Notes under the pieces: model-generated | The model's database searches: none | Told to the model about the DNA's origin: nothing | The model's input: only the letters and a program-made list of their open reading frames with translations | NCBI GenBank assembly: GCA_016213455.1 | Contig: JACRAG010000487.1 | Coordinates: 1-7,465 of the forward strand | Reading direction: 5' to 3' | DNA length: 7,465 bases | Origin: Anaerolineae bacterium | GTDB lineage: Bacteria > Chloroflexota > Anaerolineae > Anaerolineales > Anaerolineaceae | Part shown: piece after piece, positions 6,166 through 7,465 of the stretch | Layout: each line of letters begins with the position of its first letter | How positions within the stretch are numbered: position 1 is the stretch's first letter | Position numbers and translations under genes: made by a program

Positions 6166-6558
6166 TCATTCACGCCCGCCAAGCCGGCGCGCCATTTCCT
6201 GTCCCAAAGCTCTTAACCCAGCCAATGGGCGTACAAACACTTCAAAATTTGAAATCTTGCCATTCTCATCAAACTCGATCAAATCGATGCCCTTCACGGG
6301 TTGTTCCCTCACCATCGCACTGAATTCCAGCGCCCAACGATTCACATCCAGGATTTCCCTGTGGTAGGTAAAATCCTGAAAGACCTCGCTTACGGTCCAC
6401 AATATTTTCGAAACGGTTTCCTGGCCCGAATAAGGTTCCCACAAGAATGGGGAGCGAAACTCAACCTTCTCCGAAAGGATCTCGATGAGATCTTGCAGAT
6501 CGCGGGTGATAACAATCCGGTGCCAGCATTCGAGATCTGGAGTCTTGTTGGGGAGCAT
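6166..6558 (-). CDS. SnoaL/NTF2-like small protein (130 residues)
   Basis: The length and pattern fit the NTF2-like cone fold used by SnoaL-type cyclases, ketosteroid-isomerase relatives and many unassigned small proteins. It has an N-terminal helix (WHRIVITRDLQDLIEILS, 12-29), then VEFRSPF, the YSGQETVSKIL helix (43-53), VFQDFTYHRE (59-68), WALEFSAMV, the GIDLIEFDENGKIS hairpin (90-103) and the terminal FEVFVRPLAGL strand. These order and spacing features are characteristic of the fold. A catalytic set cannot be assigned with certainty; Asp71, Asp92 and His66 are possible pocket residues. The start is ATG 6558, two bases after the hydrolase stop; GTG 6564, forming a GTGA overlap with that stop and adding two residues, is equally possible. 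The longer open frame reaching 6747 lies inside the hydrolase gene and is rejected. Tight coupling to the hydrolase suggests related substrates. Confidence 0.87.
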   Translation of the reverse strand: MLPNKTPDLECWHRIVITRDLQDLIEILSEKVEFRSPFLWEPYSGQETVSKILWTVSEVFQDFTYHREILDVNRWALEFSAMVREQPVKGIDLIEFDENGKISNFEVFVRPLAGLRALGQEMARRLGGRE

Positions 6559-6560
6559 TT

Positions 6561-7250
6561 TCACGCTGCCAGTTCCAACAAATAGGATGCGAGCTCTCGC
6601 GGCATCGTCCACATCGGCATGTGCCCGGTGGGCAATTCCCGATAACGCCAACGCGCGTCTCCCTTGGCCTTCTCGGCGGCCTGTTGGATGGGGAAATGCA
6701 GCGGTCCAATGTCTTGCGCTCCCTGGGTACAGAGGATAAACGTGCACGGCACCGCCGCGGCCGCCGGATTTTTGACCATGACAGGCGTGTAGACTGGTTT
6801 AAGCGGCTGGGGGGTTCGCCGGTCTGCGTCGGGAGGAAAATGCGGAATGCGCCAGCCATCCCCTTTCTTCGCCTCCTCCAGCAATCCCGCCATCACCTCT
6901 GCGCCCACCAGGTCCGCTAGAGACTGTTGATCACCCGGCACATAGGCATCCAGGTACACGAGATGACGGATTTCATGGGCGGATTCTTCGGCTACCCCAG
7001 TGATCACGACACCGCTGAAACTATAACCAACCAGGATGACATCATGAAGATTTTCATACTTGATTACCATCAAGACATCCTGGATATAGGTGTTCATGTC
7101 ATGGTCAGGGTTCGCCAGGTGAACCCGCTCGCCCAACCCGGTGAAAGTGGGAGTGAAGACCTCGTGCCCGGCGGAGCGGAGTAAGCCGGCAACCTCTCTC
7201 CATTGCCAGCCCCCAGCCCAGCCGCCATGACAAAGTAAATATGTGGCCAT
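6561..7250 (-). CDS. Alpha/beta hydrolase (EstC/hydroxynitrile-lyase-like esterase group)
   Basis: A 229-residue serine hydrolase, compact for the fold. The N-terminus carries the oxyanion motif LLCHGGWAGGWQW (5-17), followed by FTPTFTGLGERVHL (32-45), which is typical of the EstC/methylesterase-like branch. The nucleophile elbow is GYSFSG (75-80) with Ser77. The strand HLVYLDAYVPGDQQSLADL (96-114) also matches this branch. The catalytic histidine is His210 (LPTGHMPMW), and the acid is probably Asp180 (GAQD). The substrate is likely a small ester, amide or C-C bond, but is not determined. No signal peptide, so it is cytoplasmic. ATG 7250 has a weak GAGAG ribosome site six bases upstream and starts 21 bases after the DinB-like gene. 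The stop lies two bases before the SnoaL-like ATG, or within GTGA if the alternative start is used. Confidence 0.93.
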   Translation of the reverse strand: MATYLLCHGGWAGGWQWREVAGLLRSAGHEVFTPTFTGLGERVHLANPDHDMNTYIQDVLMVIKYENLHDVILVGYSFSGVVITGVAEESAHEIRHLVYLDAYVPGDQQSLADLVGAEVMAGLLEEAKKGDGWRIPHFPPDADRRTPQPLKPVYTPVMVKNPAAAAVPCTFILCTQGAQDIGPLHFPIQQAAEKAKGDARWRYRELPTGHMPMWTMPRELASYLLELAA

Positions 7251-7271
7251 ACTATTCTCTCTTTTTCGGAT

Positions 7272-7465
7272 CTACTCCGGGCTCGGTATGCACAACTTTT
7301 CGATCTGGGGCAGGTGGGTGATCTCATGCGAGGCAAAATAACTCACCTGCTGCTTGATCGAAACCTCGCCAAACTCCCCATGCCGGCCGGTCCGCCACCA
7401 ACCCGCCAGGGGGAGTTTGTCCAGCCTGGCGAGGATTTTGGCGCGAGTGGCCTGGTATTCTGCGA
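7272..7465 (-). CDS. C-terminal part of a DinB-superfamily protein (5' end beyond right edge)
   Basis: A reading frame enters from the right edge and ends at TAG 7274-7272, giving 63 complete codons. It contains RAKILARLDKLPLAGWWRTG, then HGEFGEVSIKQQVSYFASHE and ITHLPQIEKL. The pattern of a W-x-R-x-G turn, a short hydrophobic strand or helix, and H-E-x-x-H-x-x-Q-I near the C-terminus matches the last helix of DinB/YfiT-like four-helix proteins, where these histidines help bind a divalent metal. Such proteins are often small thiol-linked or metal-dependent enzymes, and the name DinB does not imply DNA damage polymerase activity. The other two minus-strand frames are interrupted by stops in this stretch. 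It is the first visible gene of the operon, 21 bases before the hydrolase. Confidence 0.75.
   Translation of the reverse strand, partial: AEYQATRAKILARLDKLPLAGWWRTGRHGEFGEVSIKQQVSYFASHEITHLPQIEKLCIPSPE

Noticed and set aside
6559..6747. N-terminal extension of the SnoaL-like protein to 6747
   Set aside because: It would overlap the hydrolase gene by more than 180 bases. The extra 63 residues are rich in Arg, Ala and His with no family pattern, while ATG 6558 begins where the NTF2-like fold starts.
444..7250. Further long open frames on both strands, such as 4735-5193 plus and 6461-6859 minus
   Set aside because: Each lies within a gene whose protein matches a recognisable family, and none shows motifs or a suitable start.
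1..7465. Defence system, toxin-antitoxin pair, CRISPR array or mobile element
   Set aside because: No nuclease, transposase, integrase, direct-repeat array or toxin-antitoxin pattern is seen. The genes look like ordinary accessory metabolism plus one large unknown protein.

Overview
All genes visible in this window lie on the minus strand, so transcription runs from the right end to the left. By eye the composition is moderate, roughly half G+C, with strong Shine-Dalgarno sites, some GTG/TTG start options and short gene overlaps. This is bacterial chromosomal DNA. The mix of small stand-alone enzyme families (DinB-like, EstC-like alpha/beta hydrolase, SnoaL-like, tandem rhodanese, UbiE-like methyltransferase, paired winged helices) resembles what I remember from Chloroflexota such as Anaerolineae. 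That placement is an inference from gene style; no marker gene is present. I see no rRNA, tRNA, CRISPR array, insertion sequence or phage gene.

Right block (7465 to 2622): eight closely packed minus-strand genes that look like one operon. In transcription order they are the 3' end of a DinB-superfamily protein, an alpha/beta hydrolase, a SnoaL/NTF2-like small protein, a tandem-domain rhodanese sulfurtransferase, a class I SAM-dependent methyltransferase, a 99-residue orphan, a multi-pass membrane protein and a protein with probable winged-helix domains. Junctions are 21, 2, 39, -14, -4, 17 and 23 bases (negative means overlap). The operon may begin beyond the right edge. The enzyme set suggests modification or detoxification of small molecules, but no substrate can be read from the sequence.

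Middle (2425 to 2621): a 197-base intergenic stretch that holds several inverted repeats. It probably carries the end of the operon and the promoter and leader of the next gene.

Left block (2424 to 1): a large gene (732 residues) for a soluble-looking protein of unknown function with two copies of a cysteine-containing domain, no signal peptide and a cysteine-containing C-terminal region. It is preceded by a near-ideal ribosome binding site. It is followed by an intergenic stretch with a perfect 12-base-pair hairpin whose T-tract faces the plus strand, then the first 21 codons of a membrane protein running off the left edge.

The most unusual items are the duplicated-domain protein with its structured leader, and the strong terminator-like hairpin pointing against every gene seen here. 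No previously undescribed system can be demonstrated from this window alone.
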